Source: Collinsella sp. BA40
GTDB lineage: Bacteria > Actinomycetota > Coriobacteriia > Coriobacteriales > Coriobacteriaceae
Length of the DNA: 64,000 bases
Direction: 5' to 3'
NCBI RefSeq assembly: GCF_008014645.1
Contig: NZ_VOWY01000007.1
Span: 186,001 to 250,000 of the forward strand
Shown: one piece after another, positions 7,925 through 16,147 of the stretch
How the letters are laid out: the number at the start of each line of letters is the position of its first letter
Position numbering within the stretch: the stretch's first letter is position 1
The notes under the pieces: model-generated
What the model was told of the DNA's origin: nothing
The model's input: only the letters and a program-made list of their open reading frames with translations
The model's database searches: none
Translations under genes and position numbers: made by a program

Positions 7925-9391
7925 ATGCGCGTGAACGGTTGGAATCTCACGGGTACCGCTTCGGCGCCATCGAACGCCGACCGCGGTGCGCTATCGGTTT
8001 CCCAAGCGGTCGATATGGCCGCGGGTGCGCTCGATGCGATCCCGCAGATCACCGTTTTGGGCGAGGTCACGGGGTTTCGCGGGCCCAACGCCCGGAGCGG
8101 CCATTGCTATTTCCAGATAAAAGACGATTCATGCGCGATGGACTGCATCATCTGGAAGGGCTCGTATGCCAAGCGCACGTTCGACCTGCGCGATGGCATG
8201 CAGGTGCATCTTACCGGCCAGTTCAACCTGTATAAGGCCGTCGGCAAGATGAGCTTCGTGGCGCGCTCGTTCGCCCTCGCGGGCGAGGGGCTCTTGCGCC
8301 AGCAGGTTGCGGAGTTGGCTGCGAAGCTGCAGCGCGAGGGCCTCATGGACGATGCCCGGAAGCGCCGCATTCCGGCGTTTTGCTCGCGGGTGGCCGTGGT
8401 GACCTCGCTGTCCGGTGCGGTTATCGACGACGTCAAGCGCACGCTGCGTCGTCGCAACCCGCTCGTCGAGCTGATATGCGTCGGCTCGAAGGTGCAGGGG
8501 GAGGGCGCTCCCGCGGAGCTGATCGAGGGCCTGCGGCGCGCAGCCTCCATCGACCCCGCGCCCGACTGCATCCTGCTGGTTCGCGGCGGCGGCTCGTTCG
8601 AGGACCTGATGACCTTTAACGACGAGGCGCTTGCGCGCGCGGTGGCGGCGTGCCCCGTGCCCGTCGTCACGGGCATAGGCCACGAGCCGGATAACTCGAT
8701 TTGCGACATGGTGGGAGACCGGCGCTGCTCGACCCCCACGGCGGCCGCCGAGTCGGTGGCGCCCTCGATGGCCGAGCTGGCCGATGTACTCGAGGCCCGG
8801 TCGCATCGGCTGTGCCGTGCGCTGGATGCCACGGTCCTTGCCGGCAACGCCGCCCTGGATACGGCAAGCCGTCGTGCCGACCGTGCGCTCGGGGCGCATC
8901 TCGCCCGTTTGCGCATGGCGCTCGATGCGGCCGCGTCCCGCCCGTGCCTCACGCGCCCCGATGCCGTGCTCGAGCAGCGCGGGGCGGATCTCGACATGAC
9001 GCAGGACCGCCTCGTTGCGGCCGGGACCCGCATGCAGCACCGGATGCGCGAGCGGCTCGATGTGCTTGCCTCGCGGTTCGAGGGAAGCACGTCCGGATTG
9101 GCGCCGCTTCGCCATGAGCTGGCGTTGTCGGCTTCTCGGCTGGAGCACGCCGGAGCGGCCATGACCGGACGAGCCGCGTCCGAGCTGGCGGCGCAAGCGG
9201 GCAAGCTCGACGCGCTCTCGCCGCTCAAGGTGCTTTCGCGCGGATACTCCATCGCCTACGGAGAGGACGGCGTGGCGACGCGCGCTGGCGCGTTCGCGCC
9301 GGGCGACGCGCTGCGCGTGCGTATGGCCGACGGCATGGTGTGCGGAACGGTTTCGCAGGTAGAATCCAATGAGGACAGAACGGAGAACTAA
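7925..9391 (+). CDS. xseA: exodeoxyribonuclease VII large subunit
   Basis: Catalytic subunit of the ATP-independent single-strand DNA exonuclease VII, 488 residues. An OB-fold (about 28-120, with VLGEVTGF) is followed by the catalytic core containing VVTSLSGAVIDD, LVRGGGSFEDL and the conserved GIGHEPD, then a helical C-terminal region ending in the PLKVLSRGYSI motif. Two starts compete: ATG 7925 (AAGGA 8 bases upstream) and GTG 7931 (GGAGG 8 bases upstream). xseB begins two bases after its stop, so the subunits are co-expressed. Confidence 0.92.
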   Translation: MRVNGWNLTGTASAPSNADRGALSVSQAVDMAAGALDAIPQITVLGEVTGFRGPNARSGHCYFQIKDDSCAMDCIIWKGSYAKRTFDLRDGMQVHLTGQFNLYKAVGKMSFVARSFALAGEGLLRQQVAELAAKLQREGLMDDARKRRIPAFCSRVAVVTSLSGAVIDDVKRTLRRRNPLVELICVGSKVQGEGAPAELIEGLRRAASIDPAPDCILLVRGGGSFEDLMTFNDEALARAVAACPVPVVTGIGHEPDNSICDMVGDRRCSTPTAAAESVAPSMAELADVLEARSHRLCRALDATVLAGNAALDTASRRADRALGAHLARLRMALDAAASRPCLTRPDAVLEQRGADLDMTQDRLVAAGTRMQHRMRERLDVLASRFEGSTSGLAPLRHELALSASRLEHAGAAMTGRAASELAAQAGKLDALSPLKVLSRGYSIAYGEDGVATRAGAFAPGDALRVRMADGMVCGTVSQVESNEDRTEN

Positions 9392-9393
9392 CC

Positions 9394-9663
9394 ATGGCAG
9401 AAGAGAAGAAGAAGGTCGAGGAGCTTTCGTATAAGGAGGCGTCCATCGAGCTCGAGGGCATCATCCGCAGCCTCGAGTCCGGCGAGCTCGAGCTGGAGGA
9501 GTCGCTCGAGTGCTATACCCGCGGCGTGGAGCTGCTCAAGAGCCTTCGCACGCGCCTGGCCGACGCCGAGCAGAAGGTGTCCGTGCTGATGGCCGACATC
9601 GACGGCGCGGACGCGCTGGTTCCCGCCGAGGCAGCGAGCGACGAGGACGCGCTGAGATTCTAA
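9394..9663 (+). CDS. xseB: exodeoxyribonuclease VII small subunit
   Basis: An 89-residue protein with the family core LSYKEASIELEGIIRSLESG, typical of ExoVII small subunits, which form a helical coat on the large subunit. The C-terminal 25 residues are an acidic, Ala-rich tail longer than the minimal family. It follows xseA by two bases, with the ribosome-binding site inside the end of xseA, so translation is probably coupled. Confidence 0.93.
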   Translation: MAEEKKKVEELSYKEASIELEGIIRSLESGELELEESLECYTRGVELLKSLRTRLADAEQKVSVLMADIDGADALVPAEAASDEDALRF

Positions 9664-9756
9664 TTCGCTAGAAGCCCGGGGAGCAGGCAGGCGTTTTACG
9701 GGCTTATCGCCACGTTCGCGTCCGCGCATCCGGGCGCGCGAGAGGAGAGGACCATC

Positions 9757-10092
9757 ATGGACGATTGCATTTTCTGCAAGATCGCGGCGGGCGAGATTCC
9801 CGCGACCGTCGTGTACGAGGACGATGCCGTCATCGCCTTCGACGACCTCAATCCGCAGGCGCCGGTGCATACGCTGGTGATCCCCAAGGCCCATCACGCG
9901 CATATCGTCGACGGCGTTCCCGCCGAGACGCTTGCCGCCATGGTGCATGCGATTCAGGAGGTTGCGCGCATCAAGGGCCTCGACGAGGGCTTCCGCGTGA
10001 TCGCCAACACCGGCGAGGCGGCCGGCCAGACGGTGCATCATTTCCATATGCACGTGCTGGGCGGAAAGCCGCTGGGCGAAAACCTCGTGTAG
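9757..10092 (+). CDS. HIT-family (HinT-like) nucleotide hydrolase
   Basis: A 111-residue histidine-triad protein of the HINT branch, which hydrolyses purine nucleoside phosphoramidates such as AMP-lysine. It starts with the DCIFCKIAAGEIP signature, whose two cysteines may bind zinc, and ends with the triad HHFHMHVLGG. The length matches the family exactly. It lies about 90 bases after xseB on the same strand and could share its transcript. A large imperfect palindrome follows before ackA. Confidence 0.93.
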   Translation: MDDCIFCKIAAGEIPATVVYEDDAVIAFDDLNPQAPVHTLVIPKAHHAHIVDGVPAETLAAMVHAIQEVARIKGLDEGFRVIANTGEAAGQTVHHFHMHVLGGKPLGENLV

Positions 10093-10175
10093 CGCATGTG
10101 GAGGCCACGGGTCCCGGCGCTGCGAGGCTGCGCTGAGAGGCGCTATAAGCAGGGCTTCTAGCAGGGGTTTTCCGT

Positions 10176-10247
10176 ATACGATGATGATGGCAGGCCGTAT
10201 GCGTCCGTTTGTGGAAAGACGGGCGTACGGCCTGATTCATATCGTAT
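10176..10247 (+). repeat. long imperfect inverted repeat upstream of ackA
   Basis: The left arm (10176-10199) and right arm (10226-10247) can pair over more than 20 positions. The nine-base core CAGGCCGTA pairs with TACGGCCTG, and an outer ATACGAT pairs with ATCGTAT with small bulges. The loop can fold further (CCGT with ACGG). No U-tract follows, so it is not an obvious terminator. It ends about 55 bases before the ackA start. Confidence 0.6.
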
Positions 10248-10301
10248 GATGAAAGACGGGTTGCAACGGCCCCGATTCGTTTTATTGAAGATAGGAGATA
10301 C

Positions 10302-11468
10302 ATGAACGTTCTGGTTATCAATGCCGGTAGCTCGAGCCTGAAGTACCAGCTGCTCAACACGAAGTCCGGCGAGGTGTTCGCCAAGGGCAACTGCGAGCGC
10401 ATCGGCATCGAGGGCTCGTTCATCGGCCACGAGGAGATGGGCGTCAAGGGCAAGCTCGAGGTCGCCCTGCCCGATCACAAGACGGCTATCTCCCATGTGT
10501 TCGAGCTGCTGAAGACCGTCGACGCCCCGGTCGAGGGCATCGGCCATCGCGTGGTCCAGGGCGGTTGGTACTTCCCCGAGTCCGCCGTGGTCACCGATGA
10601 GACCCTGGCCCAGGTGCGCGAGGTGGCTCCGCTCGCCCCGCTGCACAACTACGCCGAGGCCGACGTTATCGAGATCTGCCGCGACATGTTCCCCGAGCTG
10701 GGCAACGTCATCGTGCCCGACACCGCGTTCCACTACAACATGCCCGAGCGCGCGTGGCGCTACGCCATCCCGCGCGACGTCGCTGCCCAGTACCATGTGC
10801 GCAAGTACGGCGCCCACGGCACCAGCCATCGTTTCATCTGGCGCTCCGTCAACGAGTTCCTGGGCGGCGAGGCTCACAAGGTCGTGAGCTGCCACCTGGG
10901 CTCCGGTGCATCCCTCTGCGCCATCGAGGATGGCAAATGCATGGATACGACCATGGGCCTCACCCCGCTCGACGGCCTCATCATGGGCACCCGCTGCGGC
11001 ACCGTCGACCCCGCCACCGTCTTCTATCTCAACCGCGTGGCCAACATGAGCATCGATGATATCGATACCATGATGAACAAGAAGTCCGGCCTGCTGGCCG
11101 TCTCCGAGGTGTCCTCCGACTCCCGCGACGTGTGCGCCGGCGCCGCCAACGGCGACGAGCACTGCGCCATGGCGATCGAGATGTTCTGCTATCGCGCCTC
11201 GCAGCTCATCAGCGAGATGGCCGCTTCCATGCAGGGCTTCGATACCATGGTCTTCACCGCGGGTATCGGTGAGAACTCCGTCGACCTGCGCGCTGGCGTT
11301 TCCGAGCGCCTGGGTTGGCTTGGCGTCGAGATCGACCCCGAGCTCAACAAGATCCGCTCCGACGAGCCGCGCGTCATCTCCACGCCGGAGTCCAAGGTGC
11401 GCGTCCTGGTTGTTCCCACCAACGAGGAGCTTATGATCGCCCTCGACGTCGAGGCGCTGCTGGGCTAG
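10302..11468 (+). CDS. ackA: acetate kinase
   Basis: Converts acetyl phosphate and ADP to acetate and ATP, the last step of acetate fermentation. The 388-residue protein has the N-terminal ASKHA phosphate loop (VLVINAGSSSLKYQ), the conserved HRVVQGG region near residue 88, and the second signature TAPLAPLHN-like segment near 110-118 (here VAPLAPLHN). The later FTAGIGENS motif marks the C-terminal domain. AGGAG precedes the ATG. A strong terminator follows. Its partner pta is 1 kb away on the opposite strand, with a stress protein gene between, rather than in the common ackA-pta operon. Confidence 0.96.
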   Translation: MNVLVINAGSSSLKYQLLNTKSGEVFAKGNCERIGIEGSFIGHEEMGVKGKLEVALPDHKTAISHVFELLKTVDAPVEGIGHRVVQGGWYFPESAVVTDETLAQVREVAPLAPLHNYAEADVIEICRDMFPELGNVIVPDTAFHYNMPERAWRYAIPRDVAAQYHVRKYGAHGTSHRFIWRSVNEFLGGEAHKVVSCHLGSGASLCAIEDGKCMDTTMGLTPLDGLIMGTRCGTVDPATVFYLNRVANMSIDDIDTMMNKKSGLLAVSEVSSDSRDVCAGAANGDEHCAMAIEMFCYRASQLISEMAASMQGFDTMVFTAGIGENSVDLRAGVSERLGWLGVEIDPELNKIRSDEPRVISTPESKVRVLVVPTNEELMIALDVEALLG

Positions 11469-11490
11469 CCCCAACTTATCAGGGAAACCG

Positions 11491-11532
11491 AAGCAACCCC
11501 TTTCGAGCATGTCTCGAGAGGGGTTGCTTTCA
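11491..11532 (+). terminator. terminator after ackA
   Basis: A 17-bp stem (11491-11507 with 11513-11529, one wobble pair, five-base loop) followed by a short T-rich stretch. It could act in both directions but lies past the end of ackA. Confidence 0.75.
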
Positions 11533-11616
11533 TATAGGGCGACGATGCGGCTGTCGTAAGCGGCTCGGCTCGGTGCATATCGGTGGGTTGTTCGCGCACC
11601 GGTATGCGCGGGCGGG

Positions 11617-12099
11617 CTATTTGACGGTGAGCACGGGAATCTCGGCGGTGCGCAGCACGCCGTAGCTCACGCTGCCCAGCATGCCGCGCAGCGCGCCCAG
11701 GCCGCGACGGCCCATGACGATGAGGTCGCAGTCGTGCTCCGATGCGTAGGCGGAGATGCCGTCGACGGGGGAGGGGGAGAGCCGGGCCTCCACGACGAGC
11801 CGTGCGGCAAGATGGTTGGCGTCCTGCCCGAGGATCGCGTGAACGTTGTCGTGGAGCTCCTTATTGGAGCGCTCGGTCATGGCTGCCAGCATGGCTTCGT
11901 AATTCTGATAGTCCATGAAGGTATCGCTGATAACGGAGGGCGCTGCGAGCATGGAGGGCGGCATGATATCGCTCGAGACGACCATGACGACGTGGATGCA
12001 GGCGGCTGCGTCATCGCCCACCAGGTCGATGGCCGTATGCAGCGCGGAGCGCGCATGATCGGAATCGTCAAAGGGAACCAGGACGTTTTTGTACAGCAT
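11617..12099 (-). CDS. universal stress protein (UspA family)
   Basis: A 160-residue single-domain Usp. It begins with the typical first strand YKNVLVPFDDSDHA and ends with MGRRGLGALRGMLGS, the ATP-binding Gly-rich loop, followed by the family's C-terminal strand VPVLTV-like sequence (IPVLTVK). The presence of GxxG and GS suggests the ATP-binding class. AAGGGG lies upstream of the ATG at 12099; the frame is open 39 bases further but without a better start. It lies between ackA and pta, which may reflect a link to acetyl-phosphate metabolism, but that is only context. Confidence 0.88.
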   Translation of the reverse strand: MLYKNVLVPFDDSDHARSALHTAIDLVGDDAAACIHVVMVVSSDIMPPSMLAAPSVISDTFMDYQNYEAMLAAMTERSNKELHDNVHAILGQDANHLAARLVVEARLSPSPVDGISAYASEHDCDLIVMGRRGLGALRGMLGSVSYGVLRTAEIPVLTVK

Positions 12100-12466
12100 G
12101 AGAACCCCTTTCTCGTGAAGGATGCGGAATGCAACCATGCTCCTTAACGACTGTTGTACCCGCGCTCGCCCCGTCGTATCAGGGCACGTTGTTCGGCATC
12201 ACGCGTTTTGGGGATGTGGCGGAACGCCTCGATTCGCGTCGGCGTATGTGGACGATGCCGGATGAGGGCTGCAAGCGTCTGTGAAATGAGAGCGGGCGCT
12301 ACCGCGGTGTTTTCCCGCGCGGCGGGGCTCTATAGGAAAAGCCCGGCTTCGGACGTGCCGAAGCCGGGCTGGAGCGCGCTAGGTTACGCGAGTGGACGGG
12401 CGCCCCACCGTGCCTGCAAAGCGAGCAGCCGCTCGGGGGCGGTCCGTGTGAGGTGCGGTCGGATCG
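12100..12466. other. intergenic region between the Usp gene and pta
   Basis: 367 bases with no credible gene. The only long frame (plus strand) is Arg-rich and has no homology-like features. The region holds the pta terminator and presumably the promoter of the Usp gene, which I could not place confidently. Confidence 0.6.
12334..12370 (-). terminator. terminator after pta
   Basis: Minus strand: a 13-bp perfect stem (12370-12358 with 12352-12340) with a five-base loop, followed by TTTTCC. It lies about 97 bases past the pta stop. Confidence 0.8.
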
Positions 12467-13447
12467 CTACTCGGCCATCTGGGCCTGGACGGCGGTGATG
12501 GCGACGACGCCCACGATGTCGTCGGCGGAGCAGCCACGGGACAGGTCGTTCACCGGCTTGGCGATGCCCTGCAGGATGGGGCCGTAGGCCTCGGCGCCGC
12601 CGAAGCGCTGGACCAGCTTGTAGCCGATGTTGCCGGTCTCGAGGTTGGGGAAGACCAGGACGTTGGCGTGGCCGGCGACCTTGGACTCGGGTGCCTTCAG
12701 CTCGGCGACGGACGGAACGATGGCGGCATCGAGCTGCAGGTCGCCGTCGATGGCGAGCTCGGGTGCCTTCTCCTTGGCGAACGCGGTGGCCTCCTGGACC
12801 TTCTTGGCGGTATCGCCGCCGGCGGAACCCATGGTGGAGTAGGAGAGCATGGCGACCTTGGGCTCGATGTCGCCCATGAAGGTCTTGAAGGAGTTGGCCG
12901 AGGCGATGGCGATCTCGGAGAGCTCGTCGGAGGTGGGGGCGATGTTCAGGCCGCAGTCGGCGAAGACCAGGGTGCCGTCGGCGCCGAACTCGGGCGTCTT
13001 GGTGCACATGATCATGAAGGCCGAGACCAGCCTGGTGCCGGGGGCGGTCTTCAGGATCTGCAGCGCCGGACGCAGGGTGTCGGCGGTGGAATGGCAGGCG
13101 CCGGACACCAGGCCGTCGGCGTCGCCCATCTTGACCATCATGGTGCCGAAGTAGGTGGCGTCCATGACCTGGGCGCGGGCCTGCTCGATGGTCACGCCCT
13201 TCTTGGCGCGGAGCTCGGCGAACTTCTGCGCGTACTCCTCGTGCTTCTCGGCATTTCGAGGGTCGATGACGGTGGCGCCGGGGACGTCGATCTCGTCCGG
13301 GTTGCCCAGGATGACCAGGTTGGCCAGGTCCTCGGCCACGATCTTCTTGGCGGCCTCGATGGTGCGCGGGTCCTCGCCCTCGGGCAAGACGATGGTCTTC
13401 TTGTTAGCCTTGGCAGCATCTTTCATACGGGTAAGGAAGTCGCTCAT
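12467..13447 (-). CDS. pta: phosphate acetyltransferase
   Basis: Transfers the acetyl group between acetyl-CoA and phosphate, feeding AckA. The 326-residue protein is the compact catalytic PTA_PTB form, without the N-terminal DRTGG domains of the E. coli enzyme. Family landmarks include VLPEGEDPRTIEAA near the N-terminus, the GLVSGACHSTADTLRPALQ segment in the middle, and VFPNLETGNIGYKLVQR late in the chain. The start at 13447 has AAGGAG five bases upstream; a frame open 120 bases further has no good site. Transcribed divergently from glf. Confidence 0.95.
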   Translation of the reverse strand: MSDFLTRMKDAAKANKKTIVLPEGEDPRTIEAAKKIVAEDLANLVILGNPDEIDVPGATVIDPRNAEKHEEYAQKFAELRAKKGVTIEQARAQVMDATYFGTMMVKMGDADGLVSGACHSTADTLRPALQILKTAPGTRLVSAFMIMCTKTPEFGADGTLVFADCGLNIAPTSDELSEIAIASANSFKTFMGDIEPKVAMLSYSTMGSAGGDTAKKVQEATAFAKEKAPELAIDGDLQLDAAIVPSVAELKAPESKVAGHANVLVFPNLETGNIGYKLVQRFGGAEAYGPILQGIAKPVNDLSRGCSADDIVGVVAITAVQAQMAE

Positions 13448-13588
13448 GATTCTCCTTGGACTCTCGTCGCTCCCGTGTCCAGTTGACGCGCGGTATGGCG
13501 GCCGGGCTTCTAACCAGCTGGTTTGCTGGCGCATGCGGCCGTGATTCCTTACATCGAGCTTGGGCATGTTGAGCTTTCTTGTGTGACA

Positions 13589-13619
13589 TTGCTTATTATA
13601 CGGCGCTGAGCGCTATAAT
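13589..13619. promoter_or_regulatory. overlapping divergent -10 elements, pta and glf
   Basis: A perfect TATAAT lies on the plus strand at 13614-13619, and another on the minus strand at 13600-13595. The -35 hexamers are weak in both directions (for example TTGCTT 13589-13594 with a 19-base spacer for glf). The two polymerases would compete for this site. Confidence 0.4.
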
Positions 13620-13702
13620 CGCTGTGACAATAGGCACGACTGTGCCCATCATCTACCAAAGTGCCCGCTGGTGTATCCGGCCGGCCTGTTCAAGGAGTAT
13701 CG

Positions 13703-14905
13703 ATGCAGATCGCTTCTGGTCTTCCGACTGGTTTTAACCCGCACGATTACGACATGATCGTCGTAGGCGCCGGCTATGCGGGCGCCGTGTGCGCTCGCCG
13801 CCTCGCCGAGACCGTTGGTTTCCGCGTGGCCGTGCTGGAGCGTCGCGAGCATATCGCGGGCAACGCCTACGATTACTACGATGAGGCCGGTGTTCTTGTT
13901 CACATGTACGGCCCGCACATCTACCATACCTTCAACGAGCGCGTGCACGAGTTCCTCTCGCGTTTCACCGAGTGGACGGACTACCAGCACAAGGTGCTGG
14001 CCAACGTTCACGGCACCCTCATGCCCGTGCCCTTCAACCACCAGAGCCTGCTGCTCGCCTTCGGCGAGGAGCGCGGCGAGGAGCTCTATCGCAAGCTCGT
14101 GGATACCTTCGGCGAGAACAAGAAGGTGCCCATCATGGAGCTGCGCGAGAAGAACGACCCGGACCTGCAGGAGGTCGCGGATTATGTGTACGAGAACGTC
14201 TTCCTGCACTACACGATGAAGCAGTGGGGCCAGACCCCCGACCAGATCGACCCGTCCGTGACCGGCCGTGTTCCCGTCTTCGTTGGCGATGACGACCGCT
14301 ACTTCCCGCAGGCCCCCTTCCAGGGTATGCCCAAGGAGGGCTACACCGCCCTGTTCGAGAACATGCTCGAGCACGACCTCATCGATGTCTTCTGCAACGT
14401 GGACGCCCGCGACCTGCTGACCATCGACGACGGCCGCGTCCTGGTGAACGGCGAGGTCTATGGCGGCGAGGTCGTGTACACCGGTCCGCTCGACGAGCTG
14501 TTCAACCTGGATATGGGCGATCTGCCGTACCGCTCGCTCGACATGAAGTTCGAGACCCTGGATATGGACCAGTTCCAGCCCGTGGGCACCGTCAACTACA
14601 CGGTGAGCGAGGATTACACCCGCATCACCGAGTTCAAGAACATGACCGGTCAGGTGCTTCCCGGCAAGACGACCATCATGAAGGAGTACAGCCACGCCTA
14701 CGTGCCCAACAGCGGTCAGACGCCATACTACGCGATCATCGATCCCGATAACCGCAAACTGTACGAGCGCTACCTCGAGCGCGTTGCCAGCGTGACCAAC
14801 TTCCACCCCGTCGGCCGCCTCGCCGAGTATCGCTACTACGATATGGATGCCGTGACCTATTCCGCCCTCGAGCTTTCCGACGAGATCATTTCCTGCCATG
14901 CATAA
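13703..14905 (+). CDS. glf: UDP-galactopyranose mutase
   Basis: Flavoenzyme interconverting UDP-galactopyranose and UDP-galactofuranose, the donor for galactofuranose in surface glycans. The 400-residue protein shows the FAD-binding DMIVVGAGYAGAVCARRLAE near residue 16, then HIAGNAYDYYDE and the characteristic YGPHIYHT. In the C-terminal half are the TVNY and YYAI segments of the family. AAGGAG lies five bases before the ATG at 13703. Its stop overlaps the following glycosyltransferase by 8 bases, so the two are translationally coupled and very likely act together. Confidence 0.94.
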   Translation: MQIASGLPTGFNPHDYDMIVVGAGYAGAVCARRLAETVGFRVAVLERREHIAGNAYDYYDEAGVLVHMYGPHIYHTFNERVHEFLSRFTEWTDYQHKVLANVHGTLMPVPFNHQSLLLAFGEERGEELYRKLVDTFGENKKVPIMELREKNDPDLQEVADYVYENVFLHYTMKQWGQTPDQIDPSVTGRVPVFVGDDDRYFPQAPFQGMPKEGYTALFENMLEHDLIDVFCNVDARDLLTIDDGRVLVNGEVYGGEVVYTGPLDELFNLDMGDLPYRSLDMKFETLDMDQFQPVGTVNYTVSEDYTRITEFKNMTGQVLPGKTTIMKEYSHAYVPNSGQTPYYAIIDPDNRKLYERYLERVASVTNFHPVGRLAEYRYYDMDAVTYSALELSDEIISCHA

Positions 14906-15962
14906 CGACACCTCCACTTGTTCGGCCGGGGCTCACAAGGTCGTGAGCTTCGGCATCCCAAGCTATAACGCCGCCGCCGACATCGATCGGTGCGTCACGT
15001 CGATTCTCGAGGGAAGCGATTACGCTTCCGATATCGAGATCATCATCGTGGACGACGGCTCGCATGACGAGACCCCCCAGAAGGCCGACGACTGGGAGGC
15101 GCGCTATCCCGGTATCGTGCGCGCCATCCATCAGGAAAACGGCGGTCATGGCATGGCGGTGCTGGCGGGCCTCGATGCCGCCACCGGCACGTATTACAAG
15201 GTGGTCGACTCCGACGACTGGCTCGATGCGGATGCCCTCGCCACCATGCTCTCGATCCTGCGCGGCTTCGAGGAGCGCGACATGCGCGTCGACCTGTTCA
15301 TCTCGAACTATGTGTACGAGAAGGTCTACGAGGGCACGCGTACGGCGATCAACTACCGTTCCGCCCTGCCGCGCAAGCGCGTGTTTGGCTGGGACGAGAT
15401 CGGTCGCTTCCTTCCGAGCCAGAACCTGCTCATGCATAGCCTGTGCTACCGTCGCGACGTGCTGCTGGAGGCTCACCTGCCCATGCCGGCGCATACGTTC
15501 TACGTGGATAACATCTACGCGTACGTACCCCTGCCGCGCTGCAAGACCATGTATTACGCAGACATCGACCTCTATCGCTACTTCATTGGCCGCGAGGGCC
15601 AGAGCGTGAACGAGGCTACGATGGTGAAGCGCTTGGACCAGCAGTTCCGTATCACGCGCATCATGATGAATTCATTCCGCCTGTACGAGGATGTGGCCCA
15701 GCCGCGCCTCCGTACCTACATGATGGGCTACTTCACCATGATGATGGCCATCTGCTCGGTGTTCTCGAAGCTCTCCGACGATCCGGAGGCCCCTAAGAAC
15801 CTCGAGGACCTGTGGGCTGAGCTCAAGGCCTACGATGAGCGGATGTACCGCCATGCCCGCTACGGCGTGATCGGCATCGGAACCAACCTGCCGTCGCAGC
15901 TGGGCGAGAAGACGACGATCGGCTTGTATCACCTGGCTGGAAAGATCTTCAAGTTCAACTAG
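14898..15962 (+). CDS. glycosyltransferase family 2 protein
   Basis: A 354-residue GT-A fold transferase. The nucleotide-binding start VVSFGIPSYNAAADID is followed by IIIVDDGSHDETP (about 50-62) and the metal-binding DSDDWLDADAL (about 104-114). There is no clear membrane segment, so it should act at the inner face of the membrane. Overlap with glf suggests a link to galactofuranose-containing glycan, possibly as the Galf transferase, but donor and acceptor cannot be read from sequence. A strong terminator follows, so glf and this gene form a two-gene operon. Confidence 0.85.
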   Translation: MHNDTSTCSAGAHKVVSFGIPSYNAAADIDRCVTSILEGSDYASDIEIIIVDDGSHDETPQKADDWEARYPGIVRAIHQENGGHGMAVLAGLDAATGTYYKVVDSDDWLDADALATMLSILRGFEERDMRVDLFISNYVYEKVYEGTRTAINYRSALPRKRVFGWDEIGRFLPSQNLLMHSLCYRRDVLLEAHLPMPAHTFYVDNIYAYVPLPRCKTMYYADIDLYRYFIGREGQSVNEATMVKRLDQQFRITRIMMNSFRLYEDVAQPRLRTYMMGYFTMMMAICSVFSKLSDDPEAPKNLEDLWAELKAYDERMYRHARYGVIGIGTNLPSQLGEKTTIGLYHLAGKIFKFN

Positions 15963-16004
15963 GTCCGCTTGCTTCGATCCGTCGAATTCCTGTAGGGAAA
16001 TGAA

Positions 16005-16041
16005 GGCGCCGCGACTCGTTTGGGGTCGCGGCGCCATTTTT
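16005..16041. terminator. bidirectional terminator between the glycosyltransferase and permease genes
   Basis: GGCGCCGCGAC (16005-16015) pairs with GTCGCGGCGCC (16025-16035). ATTTTTG follows on the plus strand and TTCATTT on the minus strand, so it can end both converging transcripts. Confidence 0.8.
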
Positions 16042-16147
16042 GATAGGGGTGCGCAGGCGCGCGGGTCCGCTGCCGGGATGCCGACTCATCGCGCCGGCGT
16101 GTACCGGCTGCCGCGCCCGTTCAGCTCGCGACGGCAGTTTGGCGTGC

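Noticed and set aside
12154-12498. Plus-strand open frame of 114 codons between the Usp gene and pta
   Set aside because: Arg/Ser/Cys-rich, no ribosome-binding site, runs through the pta terminator and into pta.
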